Shown one piece after another: positions 17,554-26,153 of a DNA stretch of 64,000 nt. Position 1 is the first letter of the stretch; each line of letters opens with the position of its first letter. The stretch comes from Mycolicibacterium goodii (GTDB lineage Bacteria; Actinomycetota; Actinomycetes; Mycobacteriales; Mycobacteriaceae), in the NCBI RefSeq assembly GCF_022370755.2, contig NZ_CP092364.2, positions 1,612,001 through 1,676,000 of the forward strand, read 5' to 3'. The position numbers and the translations under genes were made by a program. The notes below the pieces were generated by a model. That model searched no databases. It was not told where the DNA came from and saw only the letters and a program-made list of their open reading frames with translations.

Positions 17554-18231
17554 ATGACGAGCGCCTCCGGCCGTGGCCGCCCTCGACTGGAGCAACCGCG
17601 CAGGCCCGGGAAGACCGCGCGCGAGGAGATCCTCGACGCCGCGGCCGAACTGTTCACCACCCAGGGGTACGGCAGCACCTCCACACGGCGCATCGCCGAC
17701 GCGGTGGGGGTGCGGCAGGCCTCGCTGTACCACCACTTCGCGACCAAGGACGACATCCTCGACGCGCTGCTCGCGGGCACCGTCGACGAACCCTTGGAGC
17801 TCGCACACCGGCTGCTGGACGAGTCCGGGCCCGCGGCGCCGCGGCTGCACGCCCTGGTGATCTGCGATGCCACACAGCTGTGCGCGGGCCGCTGGAACCT
17901 GGGCGCGCTGTACCTGCTGCCCGAACTGCGCGCCGAGCGTTTCGAGCCGTTCCGGCGCCGCCGCGCCGACCTGCGCGGCGCGTACCGCAGCCTGGCCCGG
18001 GCGGTCATCGCCGAGTGTGCGGGCCCGCCAGAGGCCGACGACCTGCCGTTCCGGCTCGTCGAATCGGTGATCAACTCGCGTTCCGACGACGCCGTCGTCC
18101 CCGGCGAGCGGCCGTGGGTGATCGCGGAGGGCGCGCTGCGGGTGCTCGGCTTCGACGGTGACTTTGCCGAAATCGCCTGCGCAACCGCGGCGCGCCTCGG
18201 TGTGCGACCGCCCCGGCGGGCCGCCCGCTAA
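17554..18231 (+). CDS. TetR/AcrR family transcriptional regulator
   Basis: 225 residues. The N-terminal DNA-binding domain (about 22-70) is textbook TetR: AREEILDAAAELFTTQGYGSTSTRRIADAVGVRQASLYHHFATKDDIL. The C-terminal ligand domain is unclassified. It follows the acyl-AMP ligase gene by 14 bases and precedes the enoyl-CoA hydratase by 11 bases, so the three are probably one lipid-metabolism unit with the regulator sensing an acyl derivative (inference). The ATG at 17554 lacks a strong ribosome site and may rely on coupling. Confidence 0.9.
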   Translation: MTSASGRGRPRLEQPRRPGKTAREEILDAAAELFTTQGYGSTSTRRIADAVGVRQASLYHHFATKDDILDALLAGTVDEPLELAHRLLDESGPAAPRLHALVICDATQLCAGRWNLGALYLLPELRAERFEPFRRRRADLRGAYRSLARAVIAECAGPPEADDLPFRLVESVINSRSDDAVVPGERPWVIAEGALRVLGFDGDFAEIACATAARLGVRPPRRAAR

Positions 18232-18242
18232 AGTCCCGGTCT

Positions 18243-19028
18243 GTGACCGAGACCTCATACGAAGCCATCACATTCGAACAGTCCGGACCCATCACGCGGA
18301 TCACGCTGAACCGCCCGGACGCCGCGAACGGCATGAACGACACCATGACCCGCGAACTCGCCGACGCGGCGCGCCGCGCCGACACCTCGGGCGCGAAGGT
18401 CGTGGTGCTGACGGGATCGGGGCGCTTCTTCTCCGCCGGGGGTGACCTCAAGGCGTTCTCCACCGCACCGTCGCGCGGGGCGTTCATCAAAGGCGTCGCC
18501 GACGATCTGCACCGGGCGATCTCCTCGTTCGCCCGCATGGACGCCGTGCTGATCACCGCGGTCAACGGCACCGCGGCAGGCGCCGGGTTCAGCATCGCGG
18601 TGACCGGTGACCTGGTGCTCGCGGCAGAATCCGCGTCGTTCACGATGGCCTACACCAAGGTCGGATTGAGCCCCGACGGCAGCGCGTCGTACTACCTGCC
18701 GCGTCTGGTCGGCATGCGCCGCGCGCAGGAGTTGATGCTCACCAATCGCACGCTGTCGGCGACCGAGGCCTTCGACTGGGGTCTGGTCACCGAGGTGACG
18801 CCCGACGCCGGACTCGCCGATCGGGCCACCGAACTCGCGGAGCAGATCGCGGCCGGATCCGCAGGCTCCAACGGGGCGGTCAAGACGCTTCTGCTGTCGT
18901 CGCTGAAGAACAGCCTCGAAGAGCAGATGGAAGCCGAGGGCCGCTTCATCGCCGCGCGGGCCGATTCGGCCGACGGTCGCGAAGGTGTCGACGCGTTCCT
19001 GGGCAAGCGCAAGCCCGAGTTCGCCTAG
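18243..19028 (+). CDS. Enoyl-CoA hydratase/isomerase family protein
   Basis: 261 residues, crotonase fold. The oxyanion-hole segments are GSGRFFSAGGDLKAF and AVNGTAAGAGFSIAVTGDLVLAAESASF. The position usually holding the first catalytic Glu (near GTAAGAGFS) has Ala/Gly, and the second region reads KVGLSPDGSASYYLPR with Asp where hydratases have Glu, so isomerase or another crotonase reaction is possible. GTG start at 18243; TAAAGT (18229-18234) lies eight bases upstream, overlapping the TetR stop, and may give a near-leaderless transcript. A hairpin terminator follows. Confidence 0.88.
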   Translation: MTETSYEAITFEQSGPITRITLNRPDAANGMNDTMTRELADAARRADTSGAKVVVLTGSGRFFSAGGDLKAFSTAPSRGAFIKGVADDLHRAISSFARMDAVLITAVNGTAAGAGFSIAVTGDLVLAAESASFTMAYTKVGLSPDGSASYYLPRLVGMRRAQELMLTNRTLSATEAFDWGLVTEVTPDAGLADRATELAEQIAAGSAGSNGAVKTLLLSSLKNSLEEQMEAEGRFIAARADSADGREGVDAFLGKRKPEFA

Positions 19029-19044
19029 GCCTGCTGACCCCAGA

Positions 19045-19083
19045 ACGACGAAATGGTCGCCCTCAGCGACCATTTCGTCGTTT
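19045..19083. terminator. 17-bp perfect hairpin between convergent genes
   Basis: The left arm 19045-19061 pairs perfectly with 19067-19083 around a five-base CCTCA loop; TTCTCC follows on the plus strand. It lies between the stops of the enoyl-CoA hydratase (+) and panB (-), so it probably terminates the plus strand, and perhaps both. Confidence 0.75.
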
Positions 19084-19097
19084 TCTCCAGTGGGGGA

Positions 19098-19955
19098 TCA
19101 GTAGCTGTGTTCTTCGGCGGGGAACACCCCAGCCGCGACATCTTCGGCGAATTGTGTTGCCGCACGGTGCAATTCGCCACCGACATCGCCGAAGCGGCGG
19201 ACGAACTTGGCGGTCTTGCCGCTTGTCAGACCCGCCATGTCCTGCCACACGAGCACCTGCGCATCGCAGTTCGGGCCGGCGCCGATGCCGACGGTCGGGA
19301 TGGTGAGCTTGCCGGTGATCTGCGTCGCCAACTCGGCGGGCACCATCTCGAGCACCACGGCCACCGCGCCTGCCTCTGCCACGGCGATCGCGTCGCGGAT
19401 GGTCTGATCAGCGGCGTCGCCGCGACCCTGGACCCGGAAACCCCCGAGACCGTTGACGCTCTGCGGCGTGAAACCGATGTGGGCGACCACGGGGATGCCG
19501 GCCTTGCTCAGCGTCGCGATCTGGTCGGCGACGCGTTCGCCGCCCTCGAGCTTGACGGCGTGCACACCGGCTTCTTTCATGAACCGGGTTGCGGTGGCCA
19601 GCGCCTGGCTGGGGCCGTCTTCATAGCTGCCGAACGGCAGGTCACCGATCACCAGCGCGTGCGGGGCGCCCTTGACCACGGCGCGCGCCAACGGAATCAG
19701 CTCGTCGACGGAGATCGGCACGGTGGTGTCGTAGCCGTAGACCACGTTGGCGGCCGAGTCACCCACCAGGAGCACCGGGATGCCGGCGTCGTCGAAGACC
19801 CGCGCGCTGGAGTAGTCGTAACAGGTGAGCATCGCCCACTTGTGGCCCTCGGCCTTCCACTTCTGCAAGGTCAGGGTGCGCACCTTGGTACGCGGTTTGG
19901 TGTCCACAACACCGCCGGAGGTGTTTGCGGCACCATAGATTGGCTGTTCAGACAT
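19098..19955 (-). CDS. panB: 3-methyl-2-oxobutanoate hydroxymethyltransferase
   Basis: 285 residues. First committed step of pantothenate synthesis: transfers a hydroxymethyl group from 5,10-methylenetetrahydrofolate to alpha-ketoisovalerate. TIM barrel with metal-binding [21 protein letters not shown] (Asp), [27 protein letters not shown] and the catalytic Glu of [28 protein letters not shown] is also characteristic. The ATG at 19955 is chosen because GAGGGA lies at good distance; the adjacent ATG at 19958 would be too close to it. Close to the tuberculosis length (281). Confidence 0.95.
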   Translation of the reverse strand: MSEQPIYGAANTSGGVVDTKPRTKVRTLTLQKWKAEGHKWAMLTCYDYSSARVFDDAGIPVLLVGDSAANVVYGYDTTVPISVDELIPLARAVVKGAPHALVIGDLPFGSYEDGPSQALATATRFMKEAGVHAVKLEGGERVADQIATLSKAGIPVVAHIGFTPQSVNGLGGFRVQGRGDAADQTIRDAIAVAEAGAVAVVLEMVPAELATQITGKLTIPTVGIGAGPNCDAQVLVWQDMAGLTSGKTAKFVRRFGDVGGELHRAATQFAEDVAAGVFPAEEHSY

Positions 19956-20104
19956 CATTGTCCCTCGATAGACGGTCGTATCGAATCCTCGAGGCCGATC
20001 TGTCGGTCCCCGGGTTCGGCTGACAAGGGCAAGTCTGCCACTCGGTGGTGTCGAAGGTAAAAGCCTTGTTAAGTGGATTTCCTCACAGTTGCCGGGTGCC
20101 CACC

Positions 20105-20110
20105 TACGAT
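20105..20110 (+). promoter_or_regulatory. -10 element of a leaderless promoter for the acyltransferase gene
   Basis: TACGAT, seven bases before the ATG at 20118; no convincing -35. Confidence 0.5.
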
Positions 20111-20117
20111 CAGCCAC

Positions 20118-21515
20118 ATGCAACGGCTCAGCGGACTCGACGCCAGCTTCCTGTATCTCGAAACCGCGGCGCAGCCGATGCATGTGTGTTCGGTGCTCGA
20201 ACTCGACACCTCGACGATTCCAGGGGGATACACGTTCGACCGCCTGCGCGACGCGCTGACGCTGCGCATCAAGGCCATGCCAGAGTTCCGCGAGAAACTC
20301 GCCGACAGCCGCTTCAACCTGGATCACCCAGTTTGGGTGGACGACAACGACTTCGACGTCGACCGTCATCTACACCGCATCGGCCTGCCCGCACCCGGCG
20401 GGCGTGCCGAACTCGCCGAGATCTGCGGTCACATCGCGTCGTTGCCGCTGGACCGCACACGCCCGCTGTGGGAGATGTGGGTGATCGAGAACATCGCGGG
20501 CACCGACGCGCACGCGGGTGGCCGGCTTGCGGTCATGACCAAGGTGCACCACGCCAGCGTCGACGGCGTCACCGGGGCGAACCTGCTCTCGCAGCTGTGC
20601 GCCACCGAACCCGACGCGCCGGCGCCCGACCCGGTAGAGGGTCCGGGAGGCGCGAGCGGCCTGGAGATCGCGATCAACGGCGCGGTGAAGTTCGCGACCA
20701 GACCGCTGCGGCTGGCCAGCGTGGTACCGACCACGCTGTCCTCGGTGGTCGACACCGTGCGGCGGGCCCGCAACGGGATGACGATGGCGGCCCCGTTCGC
20801 CGCGCCGAGAACCGCGTTCAACGCCAACATCACCGGGCATCGCAACATCGCGTTCGCACAACTCGACCTCGACGACATCAAGACCGTCAAGAACCACTTC
20901 GACGTCAAGGTCAACGACGTCGTGATGGCGCTGGTGTCCGGGGTGCTGCGCACCTACCTGTCGGATCGCGGTGAGCTACCGGACAGTTCGCTCGTCGCGA
21001 TGGTGCCGGTGTCGGTGCACGACCGCTCCGACCGGCCGGGGCGCAACCAGGTGTCGGGGATGTTCGCGGCGCTGCAGAGCCACATCGCCGATCCGGCCGA
21101 ACGGCTGCGCGCCATCGCCGAGGCCAACGCCGTCGCCAAGCAACACAGCTCGGCCATCGGCGCGACACTGCTGCAGGACTGGACGCAATTCGCCGCACCC
21201 GCGGTGTTCGGCACCGCGATGCGGGTCTACGCGGCGAGCCGCCTCTCGGGCGCCAAACCGGTGCACAACCTCGTCGTCTCGAACGTGCCGGGTCCGCAGG
21301 TGCCGCTGTACTTCCTCGGCGCCGAGGTCAAGGCGATGTATCCGCTGGGCCCGATCTTCCATGGTTCCGGGCTGAACATCACGGTGATGTCGCTGACCGG
21401 CAAACTCGACGTCGGCATCATCTCGTGTCCGGAACTGCTCCCGGACCTGTGGGACATGGCCGACGATTTCACGATTGCGCTCGACGAGCTGCTGGCCACC
21501 ACGAAACACACCTAG
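20118..21515 (+). CDS. WS/DGAT family O-acyltransferase
   Basis: 465 residues. Wax ester synthase/diacylglycerol acyltransferase family. The N-terminus [15 protein letters not shown] and the catalytic HHASVDG (about residues 155-161, after AVMTKVH) are diagnostic; [13 protein letters not shown] and the C-terminal [19 protein letters not shown] are also family-typical. Such enzymes use acyl-CoA to esterify diacylglycerol or long-chain alcohols into storage lipid. The protein is probably membrane-peripheral. It is divergent from panB across a 162-base region and precedes the two exported hydrolase genes. Confidence 0.93.
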   Translation: MQRLSGLDASFLYLETAAQPMHVCSVLELDTSTIPGGYTFDRLRDALTLRIKAMPEFREKLADSRFNLDHPVWVDDNDFDVDRHLHRIGLPAPGGRAELAEICGHIASLPLDRTRPLWEMWVIENIAGTDAHAGGRLAVMTKVHHASVDGVTGANLLSQLCATEPDAPAPDPVEGPGGASGLEIAINGAVKFATRPLRLASVVPTTLSSVVDTVRRARNGMTMAAPFAAPRTAFNANITGHRNIAFAQLDLDDIKTVKNHFDVKVNDVVMALVSGVLRTYLSDRGELPDSSLVAMVPVSVHDRSDRPGRNQVSGMFAALQSHIADPAERLRAIAEANAVAKQHSSAIGATLLQDWTQFAAPAVFGTAMRVYAASRLSGAKPVHNLVVSNVPGPQVPLYFLGAEVKAMYPLGPIFHGSGLNITVMSLTGKLDVGIISCPELLPDLWDMADDFTIALDELLATTKHT

Positions 21516-21564
21516 CCTGCACCGATACCGGCACCGATGCACTGTCATGGCAGCATGTGGTGCC

Positions 21565-23079
21565 ATGAAGGTCAGGTTCAGGCTCGGCGCGCTGCTGGCG
21601 GTGACGGTGCTGGCGGCAGGCGGCTGCAGCCAGGTGATCGACGGGCGCGCGATCGTCGCGGTGCCCCGGCCGGGATCGCCGGTGCAATGGCTGCCGTGCA
21701 ACGGCGGTGCGGGCAACCAGACGCCCATCCCCGACAGCGCCGAGTGCGGCATGCTGTCGGTGCCCGTCGACTACAGCAAGCCCGACGGCGACGTCGCCCG
21801 CCTGGCGATGATCCGGTTCCCCGCGACCGGCGACAGGATCGGATCGCTGGTGATCAACCCCGGCGGTCCCGGCGAGTCCGGTGTCGAATCGGCGCTGTCG
21901 CTGCTGCCGAGCCTGCCCCAGTCGGTCAAGGAGCGGTTCGACATCGTCGGGTTCGACCCGCGCGGTGTCGCGTCGTCCAATCCCGCGGTGTGGTGCAACT
22001 CCGACGCCGACAACGACCGGCAGCGTGCCGATCCGACCGTCGAGTACACGCCCGAGGGTGTGGCTCACCTGGAGGCCGAGACGAAGGCGTTCGTGCAGCG
22101 CTGCGTCGACAAGATGGGCTTGGAGTTCCTGGCCAACGTCGGCACCGAGAACGTCGCCAAGGACCTCGACGCCATCCGCGCAGCGCTCGGTGACGACAAG
22201 CTGACCTACCTGGGGTACTCGTACGGCACCCGGATCGGTTCCACCTACGCCGAGCAGTTCCCCGACAAGGTCCGCGCGATGATCCTCGACGGCGCCATCG
22301 ACCCCAACGCCGATCCGGTGGAGGAGAGCATCCGCCAGGCCGCGGCATTCCAGAAGGCGTTCGACGACTACGCCGCCGACTGCGCCAAGAGCCCGGACTG
22401 CCCGCTGGGCACCGACCCGGCCAAGGCCGTCGAGGTCTACAAGAGCATCATCGACCCGCTCGTCGAGAACCCCGCCAAGACCAGGGACGGACGCGGACTG
22501 AGCTACAGCGACGCGACCGTCGGCACGATCCTGCCGCTGTACTCGCCGAACCTGTGGCGTCACCTCACCGACGCGCTCACCGCGCTCAAAAACGGTGACG
22601 GCAACCTCATGCTCGCGCTCGCCGATCTCTACATGGGCCGAGATGCCAAGGGCCACTACAACAATTCCACCGATGTGCGCGTCGCGGTGAACTGCATGGA
22701 CAAACCTGCCATCAAGGACAAGGCCACCGTCGTCGAACAGGACCGCCGCCTGCGCGAGGTGGCCCCGTTCATGAGCTACGGCGAGTTCACCGGCGACGCC
22801 CCGCTGGGCACCTGCGCGTTCTGGCCCGTGCCGCCCACGAGTGAACCGCACGAGCTCAAGGTGGAGGGACTGCCGCCGATCCTCGTGGTCTCGACCACCA
22901 ACGACCCGGCGACGCCGTACCAGGCCGGCGTGGACCTGGCGCGCCAACTGGGCGGCACGCTGGTCACTTTCGAGGGCACCCAGCACACCGTGGTGTTCCA
23001 GGGCAACAAGTGCGTCGACGACATCGCCACGACCTATCTGATCGACGTCAAGGTGCCTCCAGCGGACACCCGTTGCTGA
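21565..23079 (+). CDS. caeA: Exported alpha/beta hydrolase, CaeA/Hip1-type serine protease or esterase
   Basis: 504 residues. The N-terminus is a lipoprotein-type signal with lipobox LAAGGC (Cys about 21), so the protein is probably lipid-anchored outside the membrane. The catalytic Ser is in GYSYGTRIG, with oxyanion region INPGGPGESG; the C-terminal TAP-like domain supplies Asp (STTNDPATPYQAG) and His (EGTQHTVVF). Orthologous by position to tuberculosis Rv2224c (Hip1/CaeA), a cell-envelope serine hydrolase reported to cleave GroEL2. Several cysteine pairs fit disulfides. ATG 21565 is preferred; 21547 would add six residues. A paralogue follows 80 bases downstream. Confidence 0.88.
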   Translation: MKVRFRLGALLAVTVLAAGGCSQVIDGRAIVAVPRPGSPVQWLPCNGGAGNQTPIPDSAECGMLSVPVDYSKPDGDVARLAMIRFPATGDRIGSLVINPGGPGESGVESALSLLPSLPQSVKERFDIVGFDPRGVASSNPAVWCNSDADNDRQRADPTVEYTPEGVAHLEAETKAFVQRCVDKMGLEFLANVGTENVAKDLDAIRAALGDDKLTYLGYSYGTRIGSTYAEQFPDKVRAMILDGAIDPNADPVEESIRQAAAFQKAFDDYAADCAKSPDCPLGTDPAKAVEVYKSIIDPLVENPAKTRDGRGLSYSDATVGTILPLYSPNLWRHLTDALTALKNGDGNLMLALADLYMGRDAKGHYNNSTDVRVAVNCMDKPAIKDKATVVEQDRRLREVAPFMSYGEFTGDAPLGTCAFWPVPPTSEPHELKVEGLPPILVVSTTNDPATPYQAGVDLARQLGGTLVTFEGTQHTVVFQGNKCVDDIATTYLIDVKVPPADTRC

Positions 23080-23159
23080 CAGGCGAACATCACCGAACGG
23101 TTGCCGGCCGATCTCCGGTCGGCCTCAGCCGCAGATACGGCGGCACCGCGCATGCGACG

Positions 23160-24707
23160 ATGTCAGCCGTGCGGAGGGTGGGCAGGCTGGCGATGACGGT
23201 TGGGCTCGTGGTGCCCGCACTGATGAGCGTGGTGATCGCCGGGATCCCTTCCGCGGCGGCCTCACCCGAGGGTGAGTCGGTGACCCCGTTCGCCGCGCCG
23301 CCGATGTGGGGGAGTTGCGCGCCGTGGTTGGCCAATTCGGCGGCGATCCCGACGGCCCAGTGCGGGACCCTCGCCGTACCCCTCGACTGGAACAACCCGG
23401 ATCCGCAAGGCGCACAAGCACATCTTGCGGTCATCCGTGTGCCGGCCACCGGTGACCGCATCGGCGCACTGCTGGTCAACCCCGGCGGTCCCGGGGCGTC
23501 GGCCGTCGACACCGTCGCCGGGATGGGCGCGGCGCTGGCCGGGACCGAGATCGGGCGGCGGTTCGACCTCGTCGGCTTCGACCCGCGCGGGGTAGGGCAC
23601 TCCACGCCGCAACTGCGGTGTCGTACCGACGCCGAGTTCGACGCGTACCGGCGCGAACCCATGGCCGACTACAGTCCGGCGGGCGTCGCCCACATCGAGA
23701 GCTTGTACCGGCAGTTCGCGCAGCAGTGCCTGGACCGCATGGGCGCACCCTTCCTGGCCAACATCGGCACCGCGTCGGCGGTGCGCGACATGGACGCCGT
23801 ACGCGCGGCGCTCGGCGAGCAACAGATCAGCTATCTGGGGTTCTCCTACGGCACCGAACTCGGATCGGCGTACGCCGAGGCCTATCCCGAGCGTGTGCGC
23901 GCGATGGTGCTCGACGGTGCCATCGATCCCGCGCTGAACCCGATCGACAAGACCATCCGTCAGATGGCGAGCTTCCAGAAGGCATTCGACGCCTATGCCG
24001 CCGACTGCGGCAAGGTGGTGGGCTGCCCACTCGGTAACGATCCGGGGCAGTACGTGAGCCGCTTCCACCAACTCGTCGACCCCTTGGTCGCGCGGCCCGG
24101 CCCGACGTCGGACCCGCGGGGGCTGGGTTACCAGGACGCCAACACCGGCACGGTCAACGCGCTGTACTCGGCGCGCTACTGGCCCTTTCTGACCAGCGGA
24201 CTGCTCGGACTGCAACGCGGTACCGACGCGGAGGATCTGCTGTTGCTGGCCGACGACTACCAACACCGCGACAAGGGCGGGCACTACCAGAACCTGCAGG
24301 ACGCGTTCACCGCGATCCGCTGCGTCGACGATCCGTACCCGACCGATCCTGCGGTGTGGGCCGAGGCCGATCGCCGCATCCGCGACGTCGCGCCGTTTCT
24401 CTCCTACGGCGAGTTCACCGGGTTCGCGCCGCGTGACGTGTGCGCGTTCTGGCCCGTCCCGGCGACGTCGGCGCCGCACCCGGTCACCGGTCCCGGACCC
24501 GGAAAGGTCGTCGTGGTGTCGACGACCGGTGATCCGGCGACGCCCTACCAGGCCGGTGTCGACCTTGCCCGGCAAATGGGTGCCTCGCTGATCAGCTTCG
24601 ACGGCAAGCAACACACCGTGGTGTTCAACGGCGATGCCTGCGTCGACACCGCGGTGCTTCGGTTCTTCACCGACCTGGTGTCGCCGCCCGGCAACCTTGC
24701 CTGCTAG
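23160..24707 (+). CDS. Exported alpha/beta hydrolase, paralogue of the preceding CaeA/Hip1-type protein
   Basis: 515 residues. It has a Sec signal peptide (residues about 8-36, cleavage after SAAA) without a lipobox Cys, so it is likely secreted rather than lipidated, unlike its neighbour. The hydrolase core is collinear with the upstream gene: NPGGPGASA oxyanion loop, GFSYGTELG nucleophile, DPATPYQAG acid and KQHTVVF base. Corresponds to tuberculosis Rv2223c. The tandem pair probably arose by duplication. Its end lies 51 bases before glnA2. Confidence 0.88.
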   Translation: MSAVRRVGRLAMTVGLVVPALMSVVIAGIPSAAASPEGESVTPFAAPPMWGSCAPWLANSAAIPTAQCGTLAVPLDWNNPDPQGAQAHLAVIRVPATGDRIGALLVNPGGPGASAVDTVAGMGAALAGTEIGRRFDLVGFDPRGVGHSTPQLRCRTDAEFDAYRREPMADYSPAGVAHIESLYRQFAQQCLDRMGAPFLANIGTASAVRDMDAVRAALGEQQISYLGFSYGTELGSAYAEAYPERVRAMVLDGAIDPALNPIDKTIRQMASFQKAFDAYAADCGKVVGCPLGNDPGQYVSRFHQLVDPLVARPGPTSDPRGLGYQDANTGTVNALYSARYWPFLTSGLLGLQRGTDAEDLLLLADDYQHRDKGGHYQNLQDAFTAIRCVDDPYPTDPAVWAEADRRIRDVAPFLSYGEFTGFAPRDVCAFWPVPATSAPHPVTGPGPGKVVVVSTTGDPATPYQAGVDLARQMGASLISFDGKQHTVVFNGDACVDTAVLRFFTDLVSPPGNLAC

Positions 24708-24720
24708 GTCTTGCGCGCGC

Positions 24721-24736
24721 GTAACACAGATTTAAC
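24721..24736 (+). promoter_or_regulatory. Candidate GlnR-type site upstream of glnA2
   Basis: GTAAC, six bases, TTAAC: an AC-n9-AC arrangement (24724-24736) as reported for mycobacterial GlnR, just upstream of the glnA2 -10. The second half-site matches GAAAC at only three of five positions, so this is tentative; its overlap with the promoter would suit repression as well as activation. Confidence 0.35.
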
Positions 24737-24746
24737 AGCCGGTGCA

Positions 24747-24752
24747 TACGCT
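24747..24752 (+). promoter_or_regulatory. -10 element of a leaderless promoter for glnA2
   Basis: TACGCT, six bases before the ATG at 24759. Confidence 0.5.
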
Positions 24753-24758
24753 GCGGTC

Positions 24759-26099
24759 ATGGACCGGCAGAAGGAATTCGTGCTTCGCACGTTGGAGGAA
24801 CGCGACATTCGTTTCGTTCGATTGTGGTTCACCGACGTGCTCGGTTACCTCAAGTCGGTCGCGATCGCGCCCGCCGAACTCGAGGGGGCTTTCGAAGAGG
24901 GCATCGGTTTCGACGGCTCCTCGATCGAGGGATTCGCGCGCGTCTTCGAATCCGACACCGTGGCCAGGCCCGACCCGTCGACGTTCCAGGTGCTGCCCTG
25001 GAAAACCAGCGACGGCAACCACTATTCGGCGCGCATGTTCTGCGACATCACGATGCCCGACGGTTCGCCGTCGTGGGCCGACTCACGCCACGTGCTGCGC
25101 CGTCAACTGGCGAAGGCCAGCGACCTCGGGTTCACGTGCTACGTGCACCCCGAGATCGAGTTCTTCCTCCTCAAGCCCGGACCCACCGACGGCACCCCGC
25201 CGGAACCGGCCGACAACGGTGGCTACTTCGACCAGGCCGTGCACGACGTGGCGCCCAACTTCCGGCGCCACGCCATCGAGGCGCTGGAGCAGATGGGCAT
25301 CTCGGTCGAGTTCAGCCATCACGAGGGCGCGCCCGGCCAGCAGGAGATCGACCTGCGCTACGCCGACGCGCTGTCGATGGCCGACAACGTGATGACGTTC
25401 CGCTACCTCGTGAAGGAGGTGGCGCTGGCCGACGGCGTGCGGGCGTCGTTCATGCCCAAGCCCTTCGCCGAACATCCCGGCTCGGCCATGCACACCCACA
25501 TGAGCCTGTTCGAAGGCGACACCAACGCCTTCCACAGCCCCGACGATCCGCTGCAGCTGTCGGACGTCGCCAAGTCGTTCATCGCGGGAATCCTCGAGCA
25601 CGCCAACGAGATCAGCGCCGTCACCAACCAGTGGGTGAACTCCTACAAACGGCTGGTGCACGGCGGCGAGGCGCCCACCGCGGCGTCGTGGGGCGCCGCC
25701 AACCGCTCGGCACTCGTGCGGGTGCCCATGTACACACCGCACAAGGTGTCGTCGCGCCGCGTCGAGGTCCGCAGCCCCGACTCGGCGTGCAACCCGTACC
25801 TGACGTTCGCGGTGCTGCTGGCCGCGGGCCTGCGCGGGGTCGAGAAGGGCTACGTGCTGGGGCCACAGGCCGAGGACAACGTGTGGAGCCTGACCGCCGA
25901 GGAGCGCCGCGCCATGGGCTATCGTGAGCTGCCCACCAGCCTCGGCAACGCACTGGAGGCCATGGAGAACTCCGAGCTGGTCGCGGAAGCGTTGGGGGAG
26001 CACGTGTTCGACTACTTCCTGCGCAACAAACGTACGGAGTGGGAGAACTACCGCAGCCACGTCACGCCGTACGAGCTCAAGACCTACCTCTCGCTCTAG
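24759..26099 (+). CDS. glnA2: Glutamine synthetase family protein GlnA2
   Basis: 446 residues, the tuberculosis GlnA2 length. Beta-grasp N-terminal domain, then the synthetase barrel: GFDGSSIEGFARVFESD latch region, the CYVHPEIEFFLLKPG metal-ligand strand, GAPGQQEIDLRYADAL, SAMHTHMSL and NRSALVRVPMYTP. At the place where adenylylated enzymes have the regulatory Tyr (K-x-x...DKDLY), this protein reads GPQAEDNVW with Trp, so it should not be controlled by GlnE in that way. It lies directly upstream of glnE. The type is alpha/I-alpha-like and probably minor compared with GlnA1; exact substrate in mycobacteria is less certain than for GlnA1. Confidence 0.93.
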   Translation: MDRQKEFVLRTLEERDIRFVRLWFTDVLGYLKSVAIAPAELEGAFEEGIGFDGSSIEGFARVFESDTVARPDPSTFQVLPWKTSDGNHYSARMFCDITMPDGSPSWADSRHVLRRQLAKASDLGFTCYVHPEIEFFLLKPGPTDGTPPEPADNGGYFDQAVHDVAPNFRRHAIEALEQMGISVEFSHHEGAPGQQEIDLRYADALSMADNVMTFRYLVKEVALADGVRASFMPKPFAEHPGSAMHTHMSLFEGDTNAFHSPDDPLQLSDVAKSFIAGILEHANEISAVTNQWVNSYKRLVHGGEAPTAASWGAANRSALVRVPMYTPHKVSSRRVEVRSPDSACNPYLTFAVLLAAGLRGVEKGYVLGPQAEDNVWSLTAEERRAMGYRELPTSLGNALEAMENSELVAEALGEHVFDYFLRNKRTEWENYRSHVTPYELKTYLSL

Positions 26100-26140
26100 G
26101 CCCCGGCTCCGGGTCGTCCCTGGAGTGCCGCCGCGTGCGA

Positions 26141-26146
26141 TACCGT
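26141..26146 (+). promoter_or_regulatory. -10 element of a possible leaderless promoter for glnE
   Basis: TACCGT, seven bases before GTG 26154, giving glnE its own promoter in the 54-base gap after glnA2. Confidence 0.45.
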
Positions 26147-26153
26147 CGTGAAC

